Assembly: GCA_037953745.1 (NCBI GenBank)
Contig: JBAKBP010000188.1
Span: 192,001-256,000 of the forward strand
From: Lithodes maja
Taxonomy: Eukaryota > Arthropoda > Malacostraca > Decapoda > Lithodidae
Reading direction: 5' to 3'
Length of the DNA: 64,000 bases
Part shown: piece by piece, positions 46,053 through 56,983 of the stretch
Position numbering within the stretch: position 1 is the stretch's first letter
Layout of the letters: the number at the start of each line of letters is the position of its first letter
Translations under genes and position numbers: made by a program
The notes under the pieces: model-generated
What the model was told of the DNA's origin: nothing
Databases searched by the model: none
What the model saw: the letters and a program-made list of their open reading frames with translations, nothing else

Positions 46053-47065
46053 TAATCATACTGAAATTGCCAAATATAATGACAATATGTACACTATAAT
46101 TATATATAGGCAAAAAGTGGAAGAAAACCAATGTATTATAATAAAAAAGTCAAGTATTATGAGAAAATTGATACAAATACAATTCCACCATAATAATATG
46201 TGAAAGTGACACATATGTATATACCAAGTGACATTCATATGATTAGAACCTATAGAAATATATAAATCAGTGAAAAAAGACACAATAAATTGTATATAAA
46301 ACGTTTACAAATCATATAACTAAGTGAAAGTGACACAAGACCTAATATTTGATGGCCAAAGTATAATAAACACCTGTGATAACGAATAATCAGTGCCTAA
46401 TACAACAATAACCTACCTCAATTACTAATAAAATGTACGGTATCGAGTGAAAATGAGCATTATCAGTGACAGTGACACTCTCTAAAGCATATTTGTCAAA
46501 GTGAAAGTGACACAAGACCTAATATTTGATGGCCAAAGTATAATAAACACCTGTGATAACGAATAATCAGTGCCTAATACAACAATAACATACCTCAATT
46601 ACTAATAAAATGTACGGTATCGAGTGAAAATTACCAATATCAGTGAAATTGATACCCTAATAAACATATTTTATATAATTGGCCTCAAAATAACTAGAAA
46701 ATATCAAATAAACATCACATTCTCAATATCAAACACTAAAATCGTCTAAGGGAGATAAATACTTTGGCGCGGCGAGCGGCTAGGTGCGTCGTAGCCAGGG
46801 CGGGCCGACGCTTTCGGACGCGGGAGGAAATTCCCGCATAAAAAAGCACTCGTCTTCCCGCGCTCACCATTATGCAACCAGAAGGGCTAGAGACCTCTAC
46901 TCAACGCCATTCGACAGAGGAAGGTTTGTGGAACATTATTTTTTTTTATTCACAACATTACATGCAATATTCATTCATTTACAGAGTAGTTAACATAGGC
47001 AAAAAATCCTCAAAACCCCCGGTACAGCAGTACAGTCGTAAGTTATAGCCCCCGGGGCTGGAGGG
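46053..47065 (+). other. PiggyBac 3' region with a 177-bp tandem duplication
   Basis: AT-rich, no gene. A block containing GTGAAAGTGACACAAGACCT and TAATAAACACCTGTGATAAC is present twice (about 46325-46500 and 46501-46680) with few changes. Ends with the right inverted repeat. Confidence 0.8.
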
Positions 47066-47069
47066 TTAA

Positions 47070-47720
47070 GCTCCGCCCACCTCCCCGTCAGCTCAGGCCT
47101 TCATGGTCTCTGGACAAAGCATCGTCGTTATTCTCGTTCCCGTATGTACCAATGACTGCAGATTTTACAAAAGGGCAGTATTCCTTATGGCTTTGGCTAC
47201 CGGGAACAGAGTATCTGAGCTGGCGGCGATGAGCAACACACCTAATTGCCTCAGGTTTGATAGGCTTCATGAGTGTATTCACATTGCACCTTCCCCAGGA
47301 TTCATAGCCAAGAATGAGCACAGTGAACACGTGTTTTCAGAGTTCACGGTGCCGGCGTTAAAAAGGGGAAAGGTGCACCATCTTTTTTGCCCAGTGTAAG
47401 CTCTGACCAAATATTTAAGAATGGCACCTCTAAATCACCAGGGTGCTTTATGGGTCGCAAGTCCGGGTGAACGCTTGATGGAGCGTACACTGGCTTCTCT
47501 CTTGGTCGAGGACTTTAAAGAGAAGAATCCCAGCGTTGTGGGTAAGACCCACGATTTACGCAAGGGGACAGCCTCTTTACGTTTCCTTAATAATCTTTCG
47601 ATGGAAGTTATTAAGTCCACACAGTTGTGGGCCTCTAATCAGGAGTTTTTGACTCGATACCTTTCAGTAGCTCTAGACAAACCTTCCTTGCCATGTATAG
47701 CTTTACGGCAGAGGGTCTAG
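47070..47720 (+). pseudogene. DIRS E tyrosine recombinase, catalytic half
   Basis: Continues the recombinase after piggyBac: LRPPPRQL, LMALATGNRVSELAAM (first catalytic Arg), KNEHSEHVFSEFTVPALKRG, then an in-frame TAA (47397-47399), then HDLRKGTASLRFLNN (HxxR) and FLTRYLSVALDKPSLP (Tyr). A frameshift lies near 47150. All catalytic residues are recognisable, so decay is modest. Confidence 0.86.
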
Positions 47721-48424
47721 GTGGCCCTTTTAGTCACGTTTTGTTTAAATTCAAGAAAAAGGGGGGGGAAGGGTGCAGTCAGTATGACATAGGACACCCT
47801 AGACCCCTCCGGAGTATGTGTTCGGAACATACGAGCTGTGATACTGTTTGTAGGCATTGTATTATAAAATTTCTCTGTAGTATTCATTGCAGGAAATTGT
47901 GCTAAAGGCCAATAGTAGTGTTACAACAATTCTTGTTGTAAGTAGCCTTGGCTGTGAAGCATTAGATTTTTGAGAAATCTCGGTAGTTGCAACTACGACT
48001 TTTACTTTTGAAGTAATTACTTCTCCATAAGTACACGAGTTCAGTACTTCTACGAATGTACAAGAATTAATTTAGGTTTGGTTATATTTTTAGGTATATA
48101 TCCACTAGTTAATGGGGTTTATATGTGCACATGTATACTTATAAGTTTTTAGTTTTCACCACTTACTTTAAGGGGGGTGCCTTCTTAACTAGCAGATCTG
48201 TGTACAGAGTCTCAGAGTTAACCCTTTTTCAAGCAGGCTTCTTTGAAGCACGCTCCTGCTTGTACCCCTTTTTGAAGATTTAGGCTGTATAAAGTTTATG
48301 CACCCGAATATCTCTTTTTTTACAAAAGTAAGAATACTATGTGGTTGTTTGATTATCTGCTTTTCTAGAGTTATGATATGATTACGAATGTCCCCCTCCA
48401 GTCTTAGAAATCAGGCATGTTCGT
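47721..48424 (+). other. DIRS E 3' non-coding region
   Basis: No gene. Mirrors 22752-23328 of B, including the AAGCAGGCTTCTTTGAAGCA foldback (48228-48250). Confidence 0.6.
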
Positions 48425-49915
48425 CAATGATGGAGGGGCCACTAATAAATTATAGGTTTGACTCCTGTAAGGAGATAAAGAAAACCTAATATTTAGTATC
48501 TATCTATCTATCTATCTATTGCCTGACGCCGTGATCCCCGAAGGGGTGGCCACGAACGAACCGCCCCCATGCACCTCTGTCCCCAGTCAGTCGACGCCCC
48601 TCCCCCCAACCAGCACCGCCTTCATTCATGTAGTTCCTCACTCCATCCTTCCACCTCATATTCGGTCTACCTCTCCCCCTCTGTCCCTCCACCTCGCTCT
48701 CGTACACCCTCTTAGTCATTCTCTCGCTTTCCATACGTTCCATATGGCCGAACCATCTCAAGTTGTTCCTTTTCACACTTTCCAGCACATCTACCTCCAC
48801 ACCACACCTCCTTCTTACTTCCTCATTAGTCTGTCTATCCCTCCATGTAATTCCGCACGCACTCCTTAAGTAATTCATTTCCACTGCTCTCACTCTTGGT
48901 CTGAGTCTCTCAACCAACGTCCATGCTTCGCTTCCGTAAGTCAGTGTCGGGATTACCACACTGTCATGCAAGGACTTCTTCACTTCCATACTGACCACCC
49001 TATTTCTTGTTACTGCTTTTAGCGTTCCTACAACCCTCTTCCCCTGTTGTACCCTCTCTCGCACCTCTTCATCCATAGTCCCATCTTTACTCAACACACT
49101 GCCCAGATACTTAAAAGAGTTGACGATCTCCATAGCCTGACCGTTCAGCTTCACCTCACACTCTGTGACTTCACCCCTTTCGAAGACCATAACCTTGCTC
49201 TTCCCCGTATTTACCTTCAAATTCCGTTTTTCGCACACTGTTCCAAACTCATTTACCAGACCCTGCAACTCCCATTCATTATCACTCATCAGAACTGTAT
49301 CATCCGCAAACAGCAGTATAGGTAGCTTCCACTCAATTCCCTCCCTTTTCAGCGATACACCAACATCCACTGCTCTTGATAGTATTTCTTTCATAACTCC
49401 ATCCATATATACAGTAAACAACCACGGGGACATCACACACCCCTGTTTCAAACCAACATTCAGGTCAAAGAACTCGCTCTGCTCACTCTCCACACGTACT
49501 GCCGCCTTTGCACCCTCATACATGCTCTTCACTGCTTTCAGCAACTTGCCCTCTACTCCGTATATTCTAAGTACTTTCCACAAACCTTCTCTATCCACTC
49601 TGTCATAGGCCTTCTCCAAGTCCATAAAGGCAACATACACCTTTTTGTTTCTTCTCCAGATACTTCTCCACAACACAATTCAGGGTAAAAATCTGATCTA
49701 CACATCCTCTTCCCTTCCTAAAGCCTCCCTGCTCGTCGCCTATCCATTTCTCCGTTCTCACTCTCACTCTCTCAATCACTACCCTACTGTATACCTTCCC
49801 TACTACGCTTAGAAGACATATTCCTCGGTGGTTCCTCTTCATCCATAGTCCCATCTTTACTCAACACACTGCCCAGATACTTAAATATTTAGTAGTGGCC
49901 CCGTAATCATTGACG
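48425..49915. repeat. DIRS E internal complementary region, split by LINE Q
   Basis: 48425-48498 and 49885-49915 together equal the region seen in A and B; the LINE sits at AATATTTAGTA, which is duplicated on both sides. Confidence 0.88.
48499..49884 (-). mobile_element. RTE-like LINE Q with 11-bp target duplication
   Basis: Minus strand, from TCTA tail repeats to an unusual 5' end. Its longest frame (48516-49676, 386 codons, no stop) covers KVYVAFMDLEKAYDRVDREG, CVMSPWLFTVYMDGVM, LPILLFADDTVLMSDNEW, TLTYGSEAWTLVERLRPRV and LRWFGHMERMESERMTKRVY, ending GHPFGDHGVRQ. Upstream boxes continue in another frame (RKGRGCVDQIFTLNCVVEKY). Duplication AATATTTAGTA at 48488-48498 and 49884-49894. The last ~50 bp (49836-49884) repeat internal LINE sequence found at 49068-49116. 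Confidence 0.92.
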
Positions 49916-49988
49916 ACTGGGGCCCTCCCGACCATCCCCTTCCCATTCGTTGATGTATTGAGGATTTTGGTTTACTTGATATGTCAGT

Positions 49989-50282
49989 GAAGGAAGAATG
50001 ACGCCTGAAGCAGCGTCTGGTCAAAGATCCACACAAGTACATCTACGATATGATGGAAAGCTTATTGGATAGTTATTCTTATTTTCTTTTTCTTTTTTAT
50101 TTTTTACGAAGTTTTTTTCGTAGTGAGAACCCAATTCATAATGACTGAAGCCATGAGTGAGGTCGCGTGCGCTCATGATGAAGGCTCCTCAGATTTTAAA
50201 TGCTCTGCACGGTAGATTCAAACTACGGCGGATTAGTGTTTGAAGAGGATGCCTTATGTAATAGGCATGTTCGTCAATGATG
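49989..50282. repeat. DIRS E right inverted terminal repeat
   Basis: Same orientation as 30630-30919 and 34612-34902; pairs with 35053-35339. Followed by ACTAATAAAT to 50300. Confidence 0.9.
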
Positions 50283-50300
50283 GAGGGGCCACTAATAAAT

Positions 50301-50406
50301 ACGGATATGCCCTTAGTGGTTCTTATGCGGCAACCACGTCTAGCTCTAACACTGAGGTTGTTACAATACTTAAAGTGGCAGTGACCCAGTAGATCAATAT
50401 ACAGTA
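50301..50406. repeat. 106-bp sequence X, copy 2
   Basis: One difference from 34925-35030. Directly after the DIRS end and before LINE R. Confidence 0.9.
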
Positions 50407-51158
50407 TGTCTACTAGACAATTTCCATGTTTTTTTTATTTTAAGAGACAATGAACGGAGGAAGGAAAAACAGATAAAACAAAAAGGTCCATATGCCTAAA
50501 GGCATCCTCCATTCATAAAATGTTTGTAACAACTGGATTTAAACTTTTGTAGATTGTAAGTTTGTGGAAAGCAACCCGAGGGAAGTGAATTCCAAAGAGT
50601 AGTAGTTTAGGGATAAATTAATTTTGATAAGCAGAAGTTCTGCATTGTGGAGGAGAAAGTGTAAATTCATGGGCGCTCTCAGCTGCCCTAGTTCTACGGG
50701 GAAAGATGTGGAGAGGCGGCACAATTGAAGCAAGTTCCTCGGAACAATTGCTGTGATAATATCTGTAGAATAATGCAAGGGATGCAACGTTTCTTCGTAT
50801 GGATAATGTAGGAAGGTCCTGTGTGATTGCAGGGTTATTGATTAATCTAATAGCTTTATTTTGAATTTTGTCCAACTGCCTCAATGCAACCACTCCACTT
50901 CCACTCCACAGAGGTGAACAGTAATCCATCTGAGAACGCACATGACTTTTATATATTACGGCCAACTGCTCGCCAGTGAAGAATTCTCGAACTCTGTACA
51001 GGAGTCCCAGTTTTTTAGAGGCATTCTTAGCAATGCTTCTAACATAATGTGTCCAGCTCAAGTTAGTAGTTAATGTTACACCGAGAATGTCAATACTAGG
51101 GGAAGTGGGAATATTTACATCATTAAAAAATATATGGGAGTCAGTGAGATTCTGTCAT
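50407..51158 (-). pseudogene. Jockey-group LINE R, C-terminal fragment
   Basis: Minus strand: SWTHYVRSIAKNASKKLGLL, VIYKSHVRSQMDYCSPLWSG and QLDKIQNKAIRLINNP, then LSIRRNVASLALFYRYYHSN and a C-terminal FIPKLLLFGIHFP region. This is the part downstream of RT in Jockey-like LINEs. 5'-truncated at about 51158, where BEL/Pao sequence starts. A frameshift lies near 50625. Confidence 0.8.
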
Positions 51159-51986
51159 AAAGAATTAACTGCTTTGTGGGATTTAGACCATATTGGTATC
51201 TCACCTAAAGAGCATTCACAAGCCGAACGGCAAGCTTTGACCACATATGAGGAAACAGTCACGTATGATCCTGAGAGTCAACAGTATCATGTACGTCTTC
51301 CCTGGACCGAAGAAAAGGGACGGTTGCCCACCAACAAAGGTTTGGCTGTGGGTAGGTTACGAGGACTCAAGAAGAGATTTATTGCTGACCATGGGTTTTG
51401 TCAACAATATTCGCAGGTTATTTCTTATCAGTTGTCGCGTGATTTCATTGAGGAGGTTCCATTCGATGACTCTGGGTCATGTCACTATCTGGCGCATCAT
51501 GGGATTATAAAGGAAAGCAGGACTACTCCAGTGCGTATTGTATTTGATTGTTCCGCTAAGGTTAACCAGTACAAGCCCAGTCTGAATGACTGTCTGTACA
51601 TGGGACCATCTTTAGTACCGGAGTTAGCTCAAGTCTGGTTGAGGTTCCGTCTGCATCAGTATGCGTGGGTCAGTGACATTGAGAAGGCCTTCTTGATGTT
51701 GAAACTTCATGAAGACGACAGAGATTACACCAGGTTCATGTGGCCAAAAGATCCTCTTCGTCTGGATTCGCCTCTTCGTTGTTTTCGGTTCCAGGTTGTA
51801 TTGTTTGGCGCTACCTGCTCCCAGTTTCTGCTGAACGCAACCATCCTAAATCATCTTTCCCTTGTTAAAGTAGACCCAAAGATTGTACAGGAAATTAGGG
51901 CCTGGCTATATATCGATAATCTCCAAGGTACGGGGGACAATGAAGATTCCCTCGTCCGTGCATACGGTATGGCTCGTGAAGTTATT
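51159..51986 (+). pseudogene. BEL/Pao RT, first part
   Basis: KELTALWDLDHIGISP and YHVRLPWTEEKGRLPTNKGL (protease-RT linker), YLAHHGIIKESRTTPVRIVF, SDIEKAFLMLKLHEDDRD, RFQVVLFGATCSQFLLNATI, and WLYIDNLQGTGDNEDS in the catalytic position. The YxDN form instead of YxDD is known in BEL/Pao lineages. Open to the LINE insertion. Confidence 0.9.
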
Positions 51987-52890
51987 CTTACAGTTTCTTA
52001 CAGTTTCTTACAGTTTCTTACAGTAGATCCTCTGGAAAAAGGCAAACTAGGCCTGTGTATCCAGTTCAGTACCAGTACAGTACTTGCACTGCTGCGGTCG
52101 TTCACGGTGTTGGCGGCGGCGGTAGCAGACGCAACATTTCTACTATTCTGTATTTTTGCTTTATAATCAAACTTCAAATCTTGTCTTCCCCATGCTTTAT
52201 CAAGATTATTTTCAAACTCCCTTATTGATTCGGAATCGACTACATACTGGGGCAGTGTGTTCCACTCATTTACCACTCTATCACAAAATGAGTTCTTTGC
52301 CTTCTCAAGCCTATTTCTTTCTTTTAAATTTTCTTAGAGTGTCCTCTCGTTCTTGTTCCCTCCCGCATCAAGAAGATACCTTCACACACATCCTCATCAT
52401 ATTTCCTGACACTATCTTAAAAGTCTCTATCATATCCCCTCTCTTTCTCTTATATGCCAGTGTCGGAAGCCCCAGTGTCCTCAAGCTCTGTTCATGCCCG
52501 CGTTCTTCAACGTTGGTACCAGCTTGCTAGCTCTCTTCTGCACTTTCTCCACTGCTTCTATATCCTTTACCATATATGGAGCCCACACCTGGTTCGCATA
52601 TTCCAGGTGCGGCCTAACCAGCGCTGTATAGAGATTCCTGAATATTTCTTCGTCAAGTGACACAAATGTCCTCCTTATCAGCCCTACAATTCTATTGGCT
52701 TTGTTTATCTTTTCTGCTAAATGTTCTGAGAAATTTAACTTATTGTCTATCACTACTCCTATATCCTTTTCTGCATTCACTTCCTCCATCGCTTCATACA
52801 TACTGTATCCTACCTTGTCTATCTTGCTTGTCCCAATCTGCATGTACAGTACTTGCATTTTTTTGGATGAAAAGGCATTAACCAATGCTC
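51987..52890 (-). mobile_element. CR1-like LINE J, 5'-truncated, nested in BEL/Pao
   Basis: Minus strand, tail of AAACTGTAAG repeats (plus-strand CTTACAGTTT, 51987-52025). C-terminal reading: EKDIGVVIDNKLNFSEHLAE, KINKANRIVGLIRRTF, ALVRPHLEYANQVWAPYMV, then after a shift MVNEWNTLPQYVVDSESI and FENNLDKAWGR. These are the last ~250 residues of a CR1-group ORF2. The Pao frame resumes on the far side at QWATNCPVLRKVL. Confidence 0.88.
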
Positions 52891-53900
52891 AGACCATCCC
52901 TTCATGGACAATACCCACTTGTTCCTGTGTCAATGGGCTACCAATTGTCCTGTTCTGAGAAAGGTGCTACAAAAGGATGGTGTTGCTGCTGAACAGCAGG
53001 AACTGGTGAGAGATCTTGGACTAGTATGGGAGACAGCTTCTGATTATCTTTCCTTTGGAGTACAGTACACTCCGGTCGAGCATGTGACAAAGCGCGAATG
53101 TTTAAGATTTTCTGCCAAACTCTTTGATCCTTTTGGTGTTTTATTGCCAGTGTCTATAAGGTCTAGAATATTTCTCCAGCCATTGTGGAGACTAAAGATG
53201 GATTGGGACGAGGATCTTTCTGAGGACTTGAACACTGAATGGCTGGGGATAGTAGATGATCTGGTACTCTGTAGTCGTATTAAGTTTGCTCGGAGGGTTG
53301 TATACGATCATGCTGTAATACTGTATCCCTACATGCATTCGCTGATGCCAGCAGTATAGCATATGGAACTGCTGTGTATCTTGTTAGGTCAGAAGGCAGC
53401 CATTTGGTCATGGCAAAGGCCAAAGTCGCGCCAATCAAGTCCCTTTCTATTCCTAAAATGGAATTACTGTAACTGCAGTTTTGCTTGCCGCAAGAATTGT
53501 AAACTTTATTGAGGTAGCCTATAAAAATAAACTTCATATCTCTGAAACCTATGTGTGGAGTGACAGTCAGATTACCCTACACTGGATAAATAGTAGGCCT
53601 AAAAAGAAATTACCAGTTTATGTTACAAACCGCATCAACGAGATACATGCCCTAGTCCCGACTGCTCATTTCCGGTGTGTGTCGACTAAAGAGAACCCAA
53701 GTGATATGGTATCTCGAGGCGTGTCTGCTAAGTATTTGAGTTCTTCTGCGTTGTGGTGGAATGGGCCTAGTTGGCTCCCGAACCCCGATGGATGGCCAGA
53801 AAATATAGTTCTCAAAGAGCAGCCCGCTGGTATCGTGACCCAAATCGTAGGCACGGTGCCCCAAGATGACACAGTTATGGGACTGGGACAGATATAGCAG
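52891..53900 (+). pseudogene. BEL/Pao RT C-terminus and RNase H
   Basis: LVRDLGLVWETASDYLSFGV, LRFSAKLFDPFGVLLPVSI, then in another frame HAFADASSIAYGTAVYLV and KAKVAPIKSLSIPKMEL (RNase H), then YVWSDSQITLHWINSRPKKK and STKENPSDMVSRGVSAKYL. Frameshifts near 53330 and 53470. The DAS and SDSQ boxes of RNase H are recognisable. Confidence 0.88.
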
Positions 53901-54082
53901 CTATGAAAAATTACAGCGTGTCACGGCATGGGTGATACGTTTCATCAAAAACGTAAAGGCAAAATTAAAAGGCCTGCCTCCCACAGGTAGTGCTCACCTC
54001 AACATAAATTAAATCAGGACTGCAGACAATATTCTTCTCAAATTAGGAAAAGGAAAGTTATTCGCAGGAGTACTCAATACTG

Positions 54083-55064
54083 GTGAAGGATGAACAGTCC
54101 AGAAACAATCTAATCTGCCAGTTAGGACTACACCTGAAGGACGAGATTATACATTGTGGAGGCAGATGGAGATTAGCGGCTATCTCGGAAATGTGCAAGA
54201 ATCCAAAGCTTCTGCCCTTCAAACATCCCTTGACCCACCTAATAGTAGATAGGTGCCATCGGCTCTGTTGCCATTATGGAGTCGGCCACGTGGTTACCTA
54301 CATAAGACAAAAATGGTGGGTCCCTAGAATCCGGCAGGTGGTGAAAAAAGTACTGCGCAATTGGCTAAAATGTCGTCGGGTACAATGTAAACCCTACGAC
54401 TACGCTGGACTACCCCCTTTGCCTGCCCTGCGGACCACCCCTGGAGATCCCTATAAGGTCACTGGGGTGGACTATAGTGGAGCAATCCCTATCAAAGACT
54501 CACCTGTCAAGGCTTACATGATCCTATTCACCTGTGCTGTCACCAGGTCGATACACATCGAAGTAGTCACCAATCTCGCATGTGATAGTTTCCTCCACGC
54601 TTTCAGGAGATTTTGCAGCCGACAAGGGTTTTCCCGTATCATCCTGAGTGACAACGCAACTACGTTTGTTGGGGCCTCTAGGTACCTCTCCGATGTATGC
54701 AATCACCCTAAGGTTCAGTCTCGCCTTGGCAGTGTGCAATGTGAATGGCGGTTTATTCCTGCCAGAGCGCCATGGTTCGGTGCTATCTGAGAGAGAGCCA
54801 TTGGCATTGTCAAGGCGGGACTGAAGAAGGTATTAGGACGTGCTCTCATTTCCATAGAGGAGTTGACAACTCTACTCCTGGAAATCGAGGCCACTGTCAA
54901 TGACCGTCCTCACTACTATGCATCGGGTGACCTAGAGGATCCTACCCCAATCACACCCTCAGTGTTGGTGCGGGGACATCGGTTGCGGGATCTTCCTGAG
55001 GAAAGTGAAGTGGAGAATGAGATTAAGGACCCGTACAATTTTCTCTTCTTATCATTCCATTCCA
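54083..55064 (+). pseudogene. BEL/Pao integrase
   Basis: HH-CC-type zinc region (HLIVDRCHRLCCHYGVGHVV ... CRRVQC), then core: PYKVTGVDYSGAIPIK (first Asp), RIILSDNATTFVGASRYL (second Asp), EWRFIPARAPWFGAI followed by TGA at 54788-54790 and then ERAIGIVKAGLKKVLGR, whose Glu is the third catalytic residue. The stop replaces the Trp normally found just before this Glu (probably TGG to TGA). The frame continues past it (TVNDRPHYYAS, TPITPSVLVRG) until the TTAA at 55065. Confidence 0.88.
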
Positions 55065-55310
55065 TTAACCCTCCAGCCCCGGCTATTATATAATTTCCCC
55101 GAAACCCGGGGGTTTTGGCCGAAAAACGTCTACGCCTAGGCTACCGTATCATTGTTATTTTGACTGCTTCCGCATTCCCACGCAGCCCCAAGCGTATATG
55201 TGTTTCATACCTGTAGAATGGCGTTAAGTAGAGCTCTCCAAGTCAACTGGTTCAGTTGTGATGACGATTTCATTGGAGATAACTTTGTGGCAAAAACAGC
55301 CACTTTAATA

Positions 55311-56279
55311 CAGTAAACTTCCGTTAATCCGAAGGGCAGGGGACCGGCCCTCGTTCGGATTAGTGGATTTTTCGGATTATCGGACTTTACCCCTATGAAC
55401 CTGTGTATGACGAAAACATCGAGACATTAGGCCACCCAAATGACACAATGGTGCACACACACATATCATATGTTCATGAAATCACTTCAAAAGTTTACCA
55501 TTGTCATTGTAGCCTATTACCTACTTCAAAACATTCAGATTAATGGTCAAAGGAATCTGCTGATATAAACGTCTTCTTCTTCTTCCGTCTACTAGCAAGT
55601 TTGTCTTGCTCTTTAAGATCAGATGTGGTTCGGGAAGTAATGCCTTAACAACGGCACCTCCCTGAGAAGTTCTTGTAATTTTCCTTTTGTGATTTTCCTT
55701 TTGTGATGTGCTCTGTTATATTATATTGTATTGAAAGCACCCTTGTCTTGTTGTCTTGAAAGCACCCTTGGGACGCTCCGATCACTGAACTATAAATAGT
55801 AGCGTATCGGAACGTCCAAAGGTGCGTTTTCAAGCTCAAGGCTAATACATCCAAAGGTGCATTTTCAAGCTCAAGACTGAATGCGCTTGCAGAAAATGCG
55901 GTGCAAGCCAAGTAGCGCATCGGAGCGTCCCAAGGATTCGTTCAAGAGCAAAACAAACTCTCTAGCAGACGATGTGGAAGAAGTAGAAGAAGAAGGTGTT
56001 TACGTTTATATCAGTAGCTTCCTTTGACCATTAATCTGAATGTTTTGAAGTAGGTAATAGGCTACAATGACAATGGTAAACTTTTAAAGTGAATTCATGA
56101 ACATATGATATGTGTGTGCTCCATTATGTGTCATTTGAGTGGCCTAATGCCTCAAAAAGGGGACTTTGGGACTTCTTGAAATTCGGACCATCGGAGAATT
56201 CGGATTTGGCCTCAAATTGAAAAATTCGGACTATTGGGAGATTCGAATCATCGGTCGTCGGATTAACAGACTTTTACTG
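55311..56279. mobile_element. Tigger/pogo-like element, copy 2, with long internal foldback
   Basis: Same ends as 37849-38499 (CAGTAAACTTCCGTTAATCC ... TTTACTG), flanked by TA. Inside, about 55430-55590 is the reverse complement of about 55975-56140 (for example TTACCTACTTCAAAACATTC versus GAATGTTTTGAAGTAGGTAA), so most of the element can fold on itself. The loop includes repeats of GAGCGTCC/CAAAGGTGC. No transposase. Confidence 0.88.
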
Positions 56280-56281
56280 TA

Positions 56282-56730
56282 ATAATAAATAATAATAATA
56301 AGCATGTTACTTATTTCTCATAAGCGCCAATTTTTCCGAAGAATTCACTAGCGCTCGAAAAGAGAAAGAAAAAAGAACAAAAATCAATGCATCAAAAGAA
56401 GGCTTATATACAACACACATTTAACAATCACTAGCAGTGGCAAAATAGCCTAAACTCTATAGCCATCTGTCATGACACCTCTCTCAAGATCATAGCTTCT
56501 CTCAAAGAGAAAAGTCTTAAGTTGTCTCTTGAAGCATTCAACAGAACTCAGTTGTCTCATGGACAGCGGCAACCTGTTATACAACCTCGGAGCCATGTAG
56601 AGGAGAATGACCTCTCAAAGAAAGAAGACTGCTGGAAAGCCCTTGGTTCATCAAGACGAAAAGGGTCATTGTCATGACGCACAGCTACACCATGGTGTGC
56701 CGGTGGGCGCCTGAGCAGCTCCGCAAGGTA
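56282..56730 (-). pseudogene. Jockey/Nimb-type LINE T, C-terminal fragment
   Basis: Minus strand, ATT-repeat tail at 56282-56300. VAVRHDNDPFRLDEPRAFQQ, then after a shift APRLYNRLPLSMRQLSSVEC and FKRQLKTFLFERSYDLERG, then a stop. This is the typical C-terminus of LINE ORF2 in this group (LYN.LP ... FK..LK.FLF). Family name tentative. Confidence 0.72.
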
Positions 56731-56983
56731 CCTAGGCTACTTACACTACTTTTCGCTACTTAACAATAACATACAGACACACACGAACAAGCGACGCACT
56801 CCTTCTTGTGGTCGGAGATGCGCGGCGTCGGTCTAGCTGGCTGTTGTTTACATGCGTCGGACGGACGCCTCGCACACCAAGCTTACAGGCTTTCAAGCTC
56901 ATGGGTTTGTCAGAGCCCTACCGGGTAGCGCGGGGGGTGTTTGTTATGGGTGCCTCAGAGCCCTACCGGGTCTGGAGGGTTAA

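Larger units (their letters stand above)
42949..47069 (+). mobile_element. Complete piggyBac transposon in DIRS E
   Basis: Bounded by TTAA at 42949-42952 and 47066-47069. Inverted ends: CCCCTCCAACCCGG on the left and, inverted, CCCTCCAGCCCCGG on the right. The left subterminal part has a direct repeat CAACCCGGATG(A/G)CCTCAT(A/G)TACGCCC (42958 and 43011). It carries one intact transposase ORF. Removing the element with one TTAA restores the recombinase sequence, TTTTAAGCTCCGCCC, which matches the same place in B. Length about 4.1 kb. Confidence 0.95.
35031..50300 (+). mobile_element. DIRS composite D/E (plus strand), heavily interrupted
   Basis: Left repeat 35053-35339 and right repeat 49989-50282 are inverted to each other. 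Gag, RNase H and recombinase remnants lie between on the plus strand. The 5' part (D, to about 37640) matches C; from about 37645 the sequence belongs to a variant (E) with its own leader units and gag start at 39427. D is therefore joined to E by recombination or by a second insertion. Insertions: Tigger-like MITE 37849-38499, piggyBac 42949-47069, RTE LINE 48499-49884. Relative to B, the gag C-terminus and most of RT are deleted at about 41434. Confidence 0.82.
51159..55064 (+). mobile_element. BEL/Pao LTR retrotransposon U (internal part, interrupted)
   Basis: Plus-strand pol of a BEL/Pao element: RT (51159-51986, resuming at about 52891), RNase H (53330-53900) and integrase (54080-55064). 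No gag, protease or LTRs are present. The 5' border is LINE R and the 3' border a piggyBac-type element at 55065. LINE J sits within RT. Stops and shifts make it non-functional. Confidence 0.9.
55065..56983. mobile_element. PiggyBac-type non-autonomous element, copy 1 (host to two insertions)
   Basis: TTAA at 55065 and 56980; ends TTAACCCTCCAGCCCCGG and, inverted, TTAACCCTCCAGACCCGG, the same ends as the autonomous piggyBac at 42949. The sequence inside the left end (GCCGAAAAACGTCTACGCCT, GTCAACTGGTTCAGTTGTGA) is shared with 63147-63635. A repeat CAGAGCCCTACCGGGT occurs twice near the right end. No transposase. Nested: 55311-56279 and 56282-56730. Confidence 0.85.

Noticed and set aside
48519..48869. 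Plus-strand Ser/Thr/Pro/His-rich ORFs (also at 18404, 20057, 49047, 49165)
   Set aside because: They are antisense to the RTE coding strand; composition follows from the reverse complement of the LINE ORF.
51900..51950. YIDN instead of YxDD in the BEL/Pao RT as a catalytic loss
   Set aside because: The YxDN form is established in some BEL/Pao lineages, so it is not evidence of mutation here.
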